A stretch of DNA of 64,000 bases from Carya illinoinensis. Its lineage: Eukaryota; Streptophyta; Magnoliopsida; Fagales; Juglandaceae. Each line of letters begins with the position of its first letter. The stretch's first letter is position 1. Below the pieces are notes generated by a model. It had not been told where the DNA came from. It did not search any database and saw nothing but the letters and a program-made list of their open reading frames with translations. Below are positions 1 through 12,156 of the stretch, one piece after another. Location: the NCBI RefSeq assembly GCF_018687715.1, contig NC_056759.1, positions 30,132,385 through 30,196,384 on the forward strand. The letters run 5' to 3'. The translations under genes and the position numbers were made by a program.

Positions 1-990
1 AAGGTGGCTAGGGTTTGTTTAGGACTTGGAGTTTGACTAAGGCAATGGATGTATTTCGAATTTAGATGGATTGGAAGATGGAAGATGAGTTCCTAAAAGG
101 GAAGAAATGATTTAGGGATTAGGGTATTTCTGCTAAGGCAAGAGTGGAGTGAGGGATTTAAAGTTTGAGTGATTCTAGGGTAGTTCCTAGAATGAAGGGA
201 TTTGATATGGCTAGATGGGATGAAGGGAAAAGGTGATTGAGAAATTTTAGGATGTCTCCTAGAATTTAGGGATCAAATTTGGTGAGTAAGACCAATCACT
301 AAAAATGAAGGAGAATGGATAGGGGAAGGCAATTTGGGATCCTAAAGTTTAGGAATTCCCTAGATGGATAGTGATGGGCGGCTAGGGTTTGTGGAAAAAT
401 GGTAGGAGGGCGCTTTGGGAAGTGTTGGCCGAATATGGACTATGGGAAACAAGGTGGTAGGCGTGTGGTGTTCGGAAAATGGATTAAAGCTAGAGAAATG
501 ATGAACACGATGGAAGGATACGAAGAACACGTATGAACAATATAAACACAAAGGATAACAACTCAACAAGGGAAGAAGAAGACTTTCTTTTTGGTATTTG
601 TAGATATTTTGAGAAATCAAGAATAAGAGTAATAAGGGTTAGGATATGTTTGATATGCAAGGAAACATAAGAACAAATAGGAAAATATATGGAAGAACAA
701 AGATAGATAGATAAAGAGATTCAACACTTATTCACGAATTGCAAGGTGATGAAACAAAGATAGATAAATGGACAACACCTATTCACGAATTGTAAAATGT
801 TAATCTTCTCATTGGGATTCACGAATTGCACGAAAAGAACCCAAGTGCAAAAGCACCGAAAGTGTTCACAATAACACACCAAACCGTTCCACAAAGGAAA
901 ATATGCCAAATGGTAAAAGATGCAAATGAAATACCTAAGGGTCCTATTTATAGAGCTTACAAGTTAGAAACCCCCAAAAGGCCCCTAGCA
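1..990. other. Intergenic, A/G-rich, no gene recognised
   Basis: No reading frame here resembles a known protein. The first 350 bases repeat short words such as 'cctagaa', 'agggat' and 'gggtag' without a clear period, which suggests old repeat decay. From about 720 to 900 the word 'attcacgaattg' recurs several times. Transposon-derived DNA is possible, but I see no termini. Confidence 0.4.
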
Positions 991-993
991 AAA

Positions 994-1024
<31 letters not shown>
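991..1024. repeat. (AAAT)n microsatellite
   Basis: A run of about eight AAAT tetranucleotides. It sits just left of a MITE insertion and is a simple-sequence repeat with no coding meaning. Confidence 0.9.
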
Positions 1025-1056
1025 ACTAAAAGCAATAATATAGTGATAGATGGGTC

Positions 1057-1769
1057 TAGGGGTGTAACCGGTCCGGTTTGGTCCAGTTTTGAACAAAATT
1101 TAGGACCGAACCGGTATATACCGGTTTTGCATTTTTCAAAACCGATTACGCACCAGTTACCCTCCTAAACCGGTACTCCGGTTTTACCGGTTTCCGGTCC
1201 GGTTCGATCCAGTTTTACCGGTTTTAATGTACTATATTATATATTATATAATATATATATATAATATAGTATATAATACTATAGTGATAATTATTGTAGT
1301 ATATTATAATATATATTATAATTATATTATAGACTATAATGATATATTATAATATATAATATAATGATATATTATATTATATTATAATATATAGTGATAT
1401 AGTATAAGTATAACTATTAATATGCACTATATAATATTAGTATAACTATTAATACAATAAGCAAAATGATATAAGAATTTAAAAATTAATATTATATTAA
1501 TTAGTAATTTATCATATAGTAGAAAACTATTTTATATATAGTTATATATTATATATAAATATTATATACAATATAAAAAATTAAAAAATATATATATATA
1601 TAAATCGGTCCGGTCCGGTTTTAGAAAAAGAAAAATTGGAACCGGACCGATTTTGACCGGTTTTCAGAAAGCTAAAACCGGTACCGAACCGAACCAATCT
1701 CGGAACAGGACCGATGCCACCGGTTTGGTTCGATCCGGTCCGGTTTACCAGTTTTTTTTTACACCCCTA
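1057..1769. mobile_element. hAT-like MITE (713 bp) rich in CCGGT/ACCGG motifs
   Basis: The element starts TAGGGGTGTAA and ends TTACACCCCTA, exact terminal inverted repeats. It is flanked by the 8-bp direct repeat GATGGGTC (1049-1056 and 1770-1777), the target duplication expected of hAT transposons. Both arms are packed with CCGGTTT/ACCGG words, and the centre (about 1225-1600) is nearly pure AT. It codes for nothing and must depend on a hAT transposase elsewhere. A degenerate relative lies at 31016-31612. Confidence 0.9.
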
Positions 1770-1777
1770 GATGGGTC

Positions 1778-2460
1778 ATGGTGGCCCGGGGCATGCCACG
1801 GCCCATGGTGGCTCATGGTGTGCACGACATGGTGCCGTGTATGGCTTGATGGTTGGCACGGCTTGGGTTGTGCATAGCTTGCTACTGGGTGTGGCATGGT
1901 GCCACGCATGGGTCTGCTGGATGGCATGGTGCCATGCCTTGGTTTGATGGTGGGCATGGCATGGCGTTGTGCATGGCTTGCTGATGGTGGCATGGCATGG
2001 TTCTAAGCCTAGCCTAATGGTGGGCACAGGGTGGTGCCGTGCTACTGCTATGAGGCCCAGTCAGGTGGCTTGGGCAGTGGTCCTGCATGGCCTTGCCTGC
2101 AAGGCACAGATTGGAGCCGTGCACTGGATAGTATGAGCGTGCCATGGCAAAGGGCCATGGCATGCTAGCAATGTTGTCAAGTGCATGCCATGGCGGGGGC
2201 CATGGCATGTCTGTAGGCCTGTCATGCACATGCCATGGCAGGAGCCATGGCATGATGGTGGTGCTGTCAAGTGCGTGCCATAGCGGGGGCCATGGCCTGC
2301 CTGCGGAGCTGTCAGGGGTGTGCCATGGCTGGGGCCACAGGCATCATAGGCATGTTGATGGGCTGCTGGTCGTGTTGATGGTCCTGATGGTGTTGGCCAT
2401 GCTGATGGCTCGTGGGGCTGTCAGGGCATGTCAAGGCATGACCTGTGGGGCTATCATGGT
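1778..2460. repeat. GC-rich low-complexity block full of CCATGG/GGCATG words
   Basis: Dense in the words ATGGCATGG, CCATGG and GCATGCC, many of them palindromic. It stays open in several frames on both strands for that reason alone, so I annotate no protein. It begins right after the hAT MITE and contains the ordered 45-bp array listed separately. Base composition is much more GC-rich than the surroundings. Confidence 0.7.
2153..2332 (+). repeat. 45-bp minisatellite, four units
   Basis: The word GGCCATGG (once AGCCATGG) recurs at 2153, 2198, 2243 and 2288, and its degenerate form GGCCACAG at 2333, so the spacing is exactly 45 bp each time. Each unit has the plan ggccatggcatg - variable - ctgtca - gtgcatgcc. 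Because 45 is divisible by three, the plus-strand frame from 2144 encodes four 15-residue repeats with a conserved GHGM...LS.aCHg plan. I infer a minisatellite rather than a protein gene. Confidence 0.8.
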
Positions 2461-2689
2461 ATGCCAACAGCAGTGTCAATGAGCCATGACTTAGTCAAAT
2501 GGAAAGATGTGAGCCATCTTCCAATTGAACCTTGCCACTCCCGTAATCTTCCTAGGGTATGCACTAGACCCCTAGAGAAGTCCTCCAAAGCTAGGCTCAA
2601 CCCCATATGTGGGCTAATCTCGGATGTCCATGCATGTCTAGGACCTTGTCCTAGGGCGAGTTTTGTTGGTGTCTTGTCAGCCCGCCCCT

Positions 2690-3846
2690 CGTCGCCATCA
2701 TGCCACAGTTTTTCTCGATGCCGCATGCCTCTGCCTTCACCTCGGTCTCCAATTGCCGGCGTCTCCTTTGCCTGAAAGCTCCGATATCGATAAGCATCTC
2801 CGGAGAACCGAGAACAAAGGGGAGAAGGGTGTGGAAAAATGGAACTCAGAAATTGGGCATCCAAGAATGAGGGAGGAGTTGAAGCAACGGAACCTCAAAA
2901 GGATATCAAGCCATCCGCAAAGAGTGGTACTTGGATTTGAAGGAAGACGAAAATGGAGACAACAACGTCGAAGGGGAGAAGGGTGTTGGGGGGAAATATT
3001 AAAAGGGTTTTGTTTTGGCACCTGCAAGTAATACCAACGTAAATGCCAACATCGCGACAAATTATTTCATATTGTGATAGCAGAAATCGACACAAAATCT
3101 AATAAAATTGCTGCAAAAAACAACTTAATGGAAGATTTGTTAAGAGCATTGTTAATGGAATAGCCAAACATCAAAAAACATATTCAAATGCATAATAGGA
3201 CATAAAAACCTATCACATTGGATTATCCAAAGCTTTGCTACAGTAGCTTTTAGCTACAGTAAATCTAAAACTAAAGCCAAATTTGATAGATACTCATGTA
3301 CATATATCAAATACTTATTATTATTATTATTTTTTTATAACACTTCCTCTTCTCTCCATCTACATCCACAAACTTCCATAAGGTTCTTTAAATTAAATAG
3401 TAAAATATGATCAAATAAAATAAATTAATAATTAATAAGTAAAATATGATAAAATAAAATAAATTAATAATTACAAAAATTAAATATTTTTTAAATTATT
3501 AATTACTCATTACCATATAATAAATAAATGGATAATCCAATGTGGAGTTTTGATATGAATAGCTAAAATCAAATTCATTTTATATTATTTTATTGTTATA
3601 TAATGAAAAAATAACTATTCCAATGTGGAGACTTATATAAATTGAATATCCAAAATCTAAATTTATCTTACATTAATCAAAATTGTCATTTACATATGCC
3701 TAATCCATTAATAATGCTCTAAGAAATCATAGCATGACATTAAAAGCATGCAGCAAGTGGCAAATCATTGCAAAAAATAGCTTATTGCAGCGATTGTTTT
3801 GCAATGATTTTCAAATCACAGCAATAGGCCGTATTTCTTGTAGTGT
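2690..3846. mobile_element. Degenerate CACTA-like non-autonomous relic, copy A
   Basis: This stretch matches 43190-43799 and ends in the same CACTA-type right terminus: 'gcaatag gccgtatttcttgtagtg', ending near 3846. The left end is not identifiable. The interior has sequences resembling a 5' untranslated leader (about 2690-3000) and 'ttgcaatgatttt' repeats near the terminus. A Tourist-like MITE (3144-3719) is nested in this copy only. No open protein is conserved between the two copies. Confidence 0.5.
3144..3719. mobile_element. Tourist-like (PIF/Harbinger) MITE, 576 bp
   Basis: Termini are GAGCATTGTTAATGGAATAG on the left and the inverted CTAATCCATTAATAATGCTC on the right. The insertion is flanked by the 3-bp duplication TAA (3141-3143 and 3720-3722). 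The paralogous copy near 43670 reads 'ttgttaagaag' with no insert, which is the empty site. The interior is AT-rich and non-coding. Confidence 0.9.
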
Positions 3847-3972
3847 CGATCGATCCACTCTCTCTCTCTACCTTCTTCATAAGGTCGCTGCAATGATTTT
3901 TAAATCACAGCAATAGGCCGTATTTCTTGTAGTGTCGATCGATCCACTCTCTCTCTCTACCTTCTTCATAAG
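3801..3972. repeat. Local 89-bp tandem duplication across a CACTA-type terminus
   Basis: 'gcaatgattttcaaatcaca' through the transposon end and the following 'cgatcgatccactctctctc' to 'cttcttcataag' occurs twice, starting at 3801 and 3890. The second unit differs by only a few bases. The 43.8-kb paralog has a single unit, so the duplication arose after the segmental duplication. Confidence 0.85.
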
Positions 3973-4689
3973 TCTAACGCCTCTATCCACGCCGTCAGAC
4001 TCTATCTCGCCGACCAGGAAGCCTCACTTCTTATTTCTTTGTTTCTCTATCTCTCTCCCTCTCTCTCACAGTAGCCACACCTTGGATGTTGTTGACAGAA
4101 ACTCCACCGCAGCACCATCATGGCTAGTTGATAAGGAGATTCTACACTGTCAAGCCAATTGCACGTTGCACACCCCTTACCCTCAAACTTGAGATTTGTC
4201 ACCATGGACAGCAAGTAAAGACTTTGTTGGCATGCAGTTGAATTTTGGTTTCATTAAAGGAGGGATTTCATATGATTGAATTCTTGGTGATAGTTGTGGA
4301 TTTGCACGGTTTGGCCATTGAGGAGTATATTGGGTGTTGTTTTGGAGTAAGTGGTTGCATGTGTTACCTTTGGGCTACGTGTAGTTCTATTAACATGAGT
4401 TTTGTGTAGTTATATTAACATGATCATTTTTTAAAAGCTTAGGATTTAATTTGGTTGTGCAGTGGTTGTGTTACCTATGGGCTATTTTTATTTTTTTTAA
4501 ATGAAACTAATTGGAACAAATAGATTGGGTAGATGGATTTGGCTAAATTCGGGTCATAGGTTAATTGGTATTTAAGTGTGTTTAATGTTTTGTGTCATTG
4601 GAGATTTTGATGTGTTGATATATGGTTGTGGGTTGAATTATGTAGTTGTTCAGGGTTGATGTGTTGAGTTGATGGGTTGTTTTGGTATT

Positions 4690-4913
4690 GGAAAAAGCTA
4701 GTCTGCCGCCCCACTTGTACCGCTACAGTGTATTGTTGGGTAATTTATTATTATTAATTTTATTTAGTGCTTAAGGAAGTAATTTTAAGTGTATTAATAT
4801 ATTTTTTTACTTAATAATTATGAAAGTGATAAAAAAATGTGAAAAGATAATTAAAAAAAAAAAAATTGGGCGTTACGCCCACGGTATCCTCTAGCGGCAT
4901 AGTAGCCGCACCC
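4690..4913. mobile_element. MULE-like MITE, 224 bp
   Basis: Flanked by the 9-bp direct repeat TTTGGTATT (4681-4689 and 4914-4922), the duplication length typical of Mutator-like elements. The ends form an imperfect 20-bp inverted repeat sharing GG.....GCTA.T.TGCCGC. The paralogous site near 44608 reads 'gttttggtatcatatgttg' with no insert, which confirms the boundaries. Confidence 0.85.
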
Positions 4914-5451
4914 TTTGGTATTATATGTTGCTGTTGGATTGATGTTGGTTATTTGGGAGCATCTTTTGAATGGCTTTTAATTTTAGAAGAGATGTACAAG
5001 TTTGTATGGGTTTATGGTTGATGATGACGTAAGAGGGGATCGAGATGATAGACTTTCTCATCATTAATGCTATGTGAAAGACGTATATTGCATATAAGCT
5101 TGGAGGTTAATGCTACCCAATAAACTAATGCCTACCTTTTCCCAATATTTCAAATGATTCTATGAGACTTGGATTTAGCTTTTCCACCATTTCAAGAATC
5201 AGGATTCCTTTCATTGGAGCTATCTTGCTGAAATATACCTTCTCTTGACATGGTACGTCATCAATTCTTTACATCAATTATTAGAGTAGCTCTCTTGTTG
5301 GCTTTAATAAATCTTGGGTTAGTTTGATCTTCTCACATGTCTTTTGCACAATTTTGGTTCACAAAACACTCGTTTTTTAAAAGCCCTTAACTGCATGTTT
5401 TCTAAATATTTCTTTCTTTGTCCTTCAAATATCTGAGCTGGTTTCAAGGCA

Positions 5452-8400
5452 CACTACAAGAAATTAGCCCTTTTGCAGCGCTTAAAATCATTGCAAATAC
5501 ATTCAAAAAACGCTGTAATTGATCAATTGCAGTGTTATTACCCTCCTTGCATATTCGACAGTATAAAAGTGATATTTTTGATCAATAGCAACGTTATTGA
5601 AAAAACGCTGCAAAAGACTTCATTTGCAGCGTTTTTGAACCGCTGCAAACTCACTAATTTCACGCTGCAAAAGGCCACCCCATGTGACTGCCATGGCGCT
5701 GCATTTGATCAATTGCAGCGAAATTTATCCTTGCTATATCATTAAATTTCGCTGCAATAGCCTCCCAACAATAGCAGCGCTACATTTGGTTCGTTGCTTT
5801 TGCCATTTTTTGCAACACTTAAAATCGCTGCAATTGATTTATAAGCGCTGCAATTTGTGTACGTCAAAAGCAACATACCATTCTACCGCTGCTTTTGATA
5901 CTTTTTGCAGCGTCTATTTATCGCTGCAAATTTCCATAAAAACGCTGCAAATGTGCCATATCAGAAGCAGCACTTGCTTTTTTGTTGCATTTAACACTTT
6001 TTGCAAGGACTAAAATCGCTGCAAAAAATAAAAAGCTCTGCAAAAGCCCAAAAGCAACGCTTGCTTCCTTTGTTGCATTTTACATTTTTTCAAGGACTAA
6101 AATCGCTGAAACTGATTATTTGCAACGAATTTTGGCCTATTTGCATCGACAAAAAATCGCTGCAAATACTTAATTACAAAATTAAAAAAAAAAATCATTA
6201 ATAAACATACAGTTTCAGTAATTTTTTTCACTGTATTAGAAGCAAAGTTAGTAGATCAGCTAGGATTTAATTCTCTTTACTTAATAATACAATGACTACA
6301 TAGAAAATAACAACAAAGTACTCAAGGATCCTTACCCAAGTCAAATTATAAATTCATTTACATTATAATTTATATAGACGGAGGGATAGCTTGATACATT
6401 TTAAAGTACTGCTAAAATTTCTCTAATCATCCAACCCTTATTGCACCTATTCTTTGCAAAAATGAATAAGATGTTCCAGCAAAGCCACCTCCAACTATAA
6501 CATGCTTGCTGTCCAGTAAAGGCCATTCAGAATGTACTCGTTTTCTTTCCTGGAAAAATAAGTAAAAAGAATGGTCATGATCATGAACATGTACTTAGCA
6601 TCGAGTTATCCTCATTATTATATTATCATTAATTAGTTTTTTTTGCTGGGGAGAGACCAAGAAAGAGATCTCAAAGAGCTGAACATGCATGCATGAGGAG
6701 GTAGTGTCATGATCTAACGTGATAGACTGAGTGGGTTTGCAGCTTTTTGTCCTGCCCATGCAGTTGTGTTTGTGTCAACTGTCATCTATAATTTACAGCT
6801 TATATACACAACTGCATGCAAGAAGTTCGTGATCTAATGGGACCCTGCTCTAAGCTGAGGTGCTCCTCAGTCCTCATCTTTCTTCCACCCCCTACACACC
6901 TTCATCGTTCGTATCCTGGCGGCCTGGCCCCACTTGCCATCGACCTTTCACACTATGCTACATATGAACTTCATCATCCATGCATGCAATTATAGTACTC
7001 CTATATATATATATGTATGTAAATTTTGGTGTATTAGACTACCTAGGGTGAGATGTTTGGATGTTGAGATGGTCTCAATCCATCTCATCCCATCTCAACA
7101 TCCAAACATCTCAACATTAAGAAAATATGCACAATTCTCAATGTTTATAATAAAATTACAATATCACTTATAATATCATGCATCATATTATAAATCCAAT
7201 AGTAAACTATTTTTGTTTATGGCAGTAGCAAAAGGTATAGACTGATGAGTTTAGAATTAGATGTGAAAAAACAGTTTCTTGTATGCTAGCAGAACAACTT
7301 ATGCAAACATTGCAAACCATATTCCATTTATTGAGAGGGATCATTGCAACGCTCCCTTAAGTTCCACCATGCATCACATTAACATTAATAAAGAAAAAAA
7401 CAGAGGACATATATGATGGAACTTGTGAGTTACAACATGGCAGATCAATTGAAATGAAAATTAAGTAAATTTTGCAATTTATAGGTCGGCTGGCTGGTTA
7501 AATCCTCATTGACTTATCTACCTCAATGAGGAAAAGATGCAGGAAAATGTCAGAAAAGAGCTAGAGATGGTAGAAAAATCCAAGAAGAGCCAAATTATAA
7601 AGTGAGAGAGAGAAACAGGGTATGCACAAGCATGGTGACCAGACCAGAAAAACACTAGCAAGACAAACTCATGAGTTAGGCAGAATATAGGGTGCATCAA
7701 TAATTTGGAAAAATGTAGTATTTGCAATCTACTTGAAAGAAATAATTAGAATAAATAATGTACTAAACATATACTGCTTCTCATTCATTGGAAAAAAGTT
7801 CTTGTTGAAGTGCACTTGCTTCTCAAAATAAACCATACTCAGCCAAACCAAAATTAACTAAAACTTGCAAATCATTTTAGACATCTTTGTGGCACTAGAC
7901 ATACACAACAAAGTGTATCTATGACCAAGGCATTGAACTCATATACTTTAATTGTTAGGTGATTTAAGTTTTAAAATTTCCACCTCATGTAGCAACTTAG
8001 CACCTAGTATGAGACAGGAAAAAAAAAAAAAAACAAAAATCATTTCAATGCATCATAGACCATAATGTTCATCATCAATGAATATATTGGGTGCATCTTA
8101 TACAATTTGTTCAAGAAGATAACAAATTTAGGAAAACAGTTATCCTAAAGATGTACCTATTGCATTCACGTTGGAATAAGCAAGAAAAGCAGAATTCCTC
8201 CAATACCTGATATACATAAACTTAACATTTTTCGATGCTATTCAAATCCTAACCTAAAATCTGGATAATTAGGGACTTCAAGCGAAAGGGAATGTCAATC
8301 AGCGGTTAGTTAGCAATTTAAAACTATAACCTAGTAAATTTAGGCCTAATTTCATAAAACCAACATCTACAGCGATCAAAAAATGCAGATATAAATGAAA

Positions 8401-9137
8401 TAAAATAAAAAATTGGTGAAAGAAAATAATGGTAGCTTTCAGATTCCAACATCTACCATAACCTCTACATGCTAATAAGCTCCCATTTATGCAAAGCAGC
8501 GACCGCGGATGAAGGGGGAGAGAGAGGAAAATGAGTAGAATCAATACCTGTGGTGACGGAAGGACTGCAACAATTGTTAGGTTCGACAATGGCAACGTCC
8601 GATGTAAAGATCTACCCTGAAATAAAATCACACCGATAGTAATCACAAACCCACACAGTGGGATGGGGAGGAAACAAGGACCGTGGCTTCCACGGAAGGG
8701 AAATGAGGTGGTGGAGAGGGAGGGGTTCGGAACGTAGGCGAGAATGGTGGTAGATTTCCAGCCGAAGATATGAAGTTGGTCTCCTGGGTACTGAAGGTAG
8801 GAGAAATGGGCAAGAGGCGCGAAGTGGAACTCTGAACTCGATCATAGAGGTTTCGGGGGGGAAAAACAAATTCTCCTCCGTTTTCGCGCCCGTAGCCCGT
8901 AGCAACGATATTAGGCCGTTGCAAGAAGTTTTTTTTTTTTTTTGCAACGCATATTGTCGTCGCTATAGCCTCAAATTTTGTTGTAAAAAACTAAGTGAAG
9001 CGCCCCGCTTCATTAAACCGTGGATCGATGTAAAAAAATTGCAAGGAGTAATATTTCGCTGCAAAAGGATATCTATTGCAGCGATTTTAATTGCAGCATA
9101 ATTAAAAACGCTGCAAAAAGCCTAATTTCTTGTAGTG
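5452..9137. mobile_element. Non-autonomous CACTA element, 3.7 kb, with TTGCAGCG subterminal repeats
   Basis: It begins CACTACAAGAAATTAG and ends CTAATTTCTTGTAGTG, flanked by the 3-bp duplication GCA (5449-5451 and 9138-9140). About 700 bp inside the left end, and the last 200 bp of the right end, carry many copies of 'cgctgcaa'/'ttgcagcg' in both orientations. These are probably the subterminal transposase-binding repeats. No transposase is encoded. The interior (about 6200-8900) is heterogeneous and looks like captured host DNA. The paralogous site near 46040 is empty. Confidence 0.93.
6410..6553 (-). pseudogene. Possible captured exon with a GGGFAGTS dinucleotide-binding motif
   Basis: Inside the non-autonomous CACTA element, the minus strand is open for about 40 codons downstream of a 'tttccag'-like acceptor. 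It includes a hydrophobic strand followed by VGGGFAGTS, which resembles the Rossmann GxGxxG turn of FAD/NAD(P)-binding oxidoreductases. It ends at a stop soon after. I cannot name the parent gene, and the motif is short enough for chance resemblance. If real, it is a transduplicated fragment with no function of its own. Confidence 0.25.
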
Positions 9138-9843
9138 GCAGTAATGAAGTGCAATCTTGTTCCTATTAAAAGCCATTGCTTTTATTTATCATTTGGAAAT
9201 TTTATTGTGAAAAGAGAATGTCGGTCTGAAACAATGGATGTTGGAACTCTGTCCTATAACAAGTAGTTTTGTGTACTATATATAAACTGATCAAGTGCAT
9301 GTAACATAGAAAACATGCTCAAATCTTAACCAGTCCCTAATTATTTTGTATACTCATTCTTAGACTGAGTATTATCAGATGTGTGTCATGGACTATAACC
9401 TCAAGTGTATGTAATTCAAGCTTATCCATGATCGCATATTAAATGAAGTCGATCAAGGCTCCTTGGCTTAATTGGGTAGACGATGTTGTATTAATAAGCT
9501 GTAGCCTAAAAGAGAAATTCATAAGATTCAAAGAAAGGTATCGATAATCACTTGCCCATATATATATGACCTTTAATTCTACTTTGCCCATTTGAATTAT
9601 TGCCTACTTAAGCTTAATCTAACTTCTTTAATTTGCTTTATCTTACAGCTAGCCAGCTAGCCAATGTGCTGGTAAAACCTCTTATAGTTTCTTCAAATTC
9701 TTGCCAATGGTTGACTAGCAAAGTTTTGTAAATTGGTAGGTTATGGTGTATTGGGATTTGTCATCATGAACTTCTCGATCCATTAATGTCTTTACTTTGC
9801 CTTCGTTGCACATGCAGTCCAATGTTTGCATGGTTGCAGGCAT
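9138..9843. other. Flanking DNA between two CACTA insertions; part of a segmental duplication
   Basis: No gene seen. 9138-9500 matches about 46036-46400 closely; downstream of that the two copies diverge. A pair of 3-bp duplications (GCA, CAT) marks the CACTA insertions at its two ends. Confidence 0.6.
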
Positions 9844-10079
9844 CACTACAAGAGAATTGGTTTTTTGAGATAAAAAATTGTCTCAAAACATCCAAATTTC
9901 GTCCCTAGAAATTTTTGGAGAAGAAAAATTTTTGTCTATATTTTGTCTCAGAAAGACCGTCTTAGAAACTTTTCGGAGACAAAAAGTACTTTTAGGGACA
10001 AAATTGGGCCGAACTAATCAAAACCGTTGGAATGGAAATTTTTTTTTGAGACAAAAAAATGTCATCTTAGAATCAAGTT

Positions 10080-10430
10080 CGAATGAAAAAATTTCTGTTC
10101 GAACAACATGAAATGTTAATTCGAACCAATAACCATATCTGATCAAGGCCATTCGAACCAACACATTTTTAAGTGACTTTTGTTCGAAGAAAAATATTAA
10201 CTGTTCGAACATACAATCTATTTATGGAAATCTTCTGTTCGAACGGAGTTTTGAAAAATAACGTTATTTGAATGAGTATTTAATTGTTCGAACGAACGCA
10301 TGGATTGTATTTTTCGATACGTTCGAATGGGTTTTTTTTTGTTCAAATGGATATGTTTTTGTTCGAATGTATCCATAAATGGTAATTTACCATTCAAACG
10401 GGTTATTTAAAGTTCGAACGGTATTAATCA
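10080..10430. repeat. Left subterminal TTCGAA/GTTCGAAC array of CACTA-1
   Basis: The palindromic word TTCGAA, often as GTTCGAAC or GTTCGAATG, recurs about every 20-40 bases on both strands. Arrays of short subterminal motifs are the binding sites of TNPA-type proteins in the En/Spm family. I infer the same role here. Confidence 0.75.
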
Positions 10431-10549
10431 AACAAAATGAAATTTAATTAAAAAGAACATACTAATACAAATTGTAATCTATATACATCAATTGTTCAAA
10501 TGTTTACAAACATCATAAATAAAGGCAATTAAAAAAACAAAATGAATTA

Positions 10550-12065
10550 TGATTGTGGTGGTAGTGGTAGCATAGGGTTTTGGGACATCATTGACTGGAA
10601 TTGTTCAAACATTTTTTGGTTATTTAATTATAGACTCTCTTCTAATCTTACCTCTAAATCTGTTGCTTGATCTAATCGGGTCAGCAACTCTTTTTCCTTC
10701 GACCTCAATCGTTCTATCCCAAGTGCAGCTTCCTCTAATTTCTTAGTCTTGTCGTCATTTGATCTGGCTTTAGAAGAGGATGAAGATGTTGAGGATGGTT
10801 TCACGCAATGTCCTAAGTCCCTCAACTATCCAGAACGTGATCCAAGAACTTGAGAAAAGATTTGAGCATCGTTGACAGATGATTCATCAGATGGATCCGC
10901 AGCGGTGTCTTTAAGAGATATAATCTTGTCCTACAAAAAGAAAAACATTAAAATTAGTATAGGTAACAAAAATATATTTAGACAATGGAATTAAATAAAC
11001 TTAAACTTACATAATTTGCCTCTGCCTCAGGATTGCTTCAAACACCATCACGATTTTTATGTACTTTAGCATACAATTGGGTCAGATCATAATCAGTAGG
11101 AATTTCTTCTTGCTACAAAATGAAAATTAATATCAGAATTTAAACCAGAAAAGTGTATATATTAATATTTAATGGAGACTAAAATAACTAACAATTTTTT
11201 TTTACAAGTGATGAAAAGATTGAGAATCCGCATGATAGTGTATCGTTAAATTTGATCTATTTGCTTTGTTCACCGTACTCTATTGCTAAAAAAAAGTATT
11301 ATAATTTTATGTCAAATACATTTATAATATATTATTAAAAAAAGATAGCAGCGAAATTACTTAATAAGCAGAATCTTCAAACAGATCACAAACTTTCTCC
11401 CATTCGTTTGGTGGCATTGCTTGGAATGGATTTTGACGCGCCTCTGTCGTAGTACTGAACTTCTGATAATGTGCATGGCATCGACCTTTGTACCTCCGGA
11501 ATGCATTCGACATTAGTTCCTCAATCGTTAGTCGATCATCTCGTCGGCCAAAATTTAGTTCAAACTTGTCCTTCAAAAAATTATAAATAATTAGTATAAT
11601 TTCAAAAGTTATTTAAATAAAAATATTATACAAAGTAACTTATTATCAGACAACGATTTTTGATGTGGTCTTTCAGATCTTGGGAAACTTTAGCCTAGGA
11701 GGATGTAGCCATCGGTGCATACGTGCGAGTAAGTGTACCAACATTAGAAGCAAGCCAAGCTGCCGAATCCCAGAGCGACCGGTGTGATCATCAGGTATAT
11801 CAACTTTAATTTTACCCACTTTCCTTACTTTCTCTATGTAGACACCTCTCGTAATGCCTCTAACTCGGCGCTGGTTTACAACAGCTATATATACAAAAAT
11901 TAAAGTATTATTTTAATTAAATTATTTTATTTGAAAGATATACAGTGATAAAATACCTTGTTCTGGTTTTGGTGATGTTGGCCCACCATTGTTGGCAGGT
12001 GAATCACACGGGGAGTTAGTATGTGGTGGGGATGACTCACGTGTTCTTTTGCGTTTAGGAGGCAT
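10550..12065 (-). pseudogene. TNPA-like CACTA gene (Transposase_24 / PTTA-type), broken
   Basis: Read leftwards, the gene starts at an ATG at 12065 (MPPKRKRT, basic). A clean exon 1 ends at 11957 before GTATTT, and exon 2 starts at 11884 after an AG (QRRVRGITRG). The conserved core is at 11361-11576: DKFELNFG, RRYKGRCHAHY and PNEWEKVCDLFED are characteristic of plant Transposase_24 proteins. A C-terminal coiled-coil stretch follows at 10628-10825 (KLEEAALGIERLRSKEKELL). These proteins are thought to bind subterminal repeats. Several joints between exons contain stops, for example near 11700, so I call it a pseudogene. The same gene, internally deleted, appears at 63412-64000. Confidence 0.75.
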
Positions 12066-12156
12066 ATCTGTTTGAAATTATAATAAATTATTATTCGAAC
12101 AAGATACATTTCATATTTTTATAAGAATTATACCTACACAAATATCTGTTTGAAAA

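Noticed and set aside
360..909. Minus-strand open frames of 62-86 codons in 360-620 and 721-909
   Set aside because: Low-complexity translations with no domain, splice context or paralog; they lie in repetitive purine-rich DNA.
1653..2482. Several overlapping frames on both strands
   Set aside because: All stay open because of the CCATGG-rich repeat composition and the MITE arm; no protein similarity seen. The 45-bp repeat is reported as a repeat instead.
2454..3095. Frames of 107-136 codons on both strands, also present near 43.2-43.5 kb
   Set aside because: Both copies are transposon-relic DNA; the frames differ in length and start between copies, so there is no sign of coding constraint.
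8299..8947. Minus-strand frames of 93-115 codons inside the non-autonomous CACTA element
   Set aside because: Proline/serine-rich translations without a recognisable domain; possibly a captured 5' leader, not a gene.
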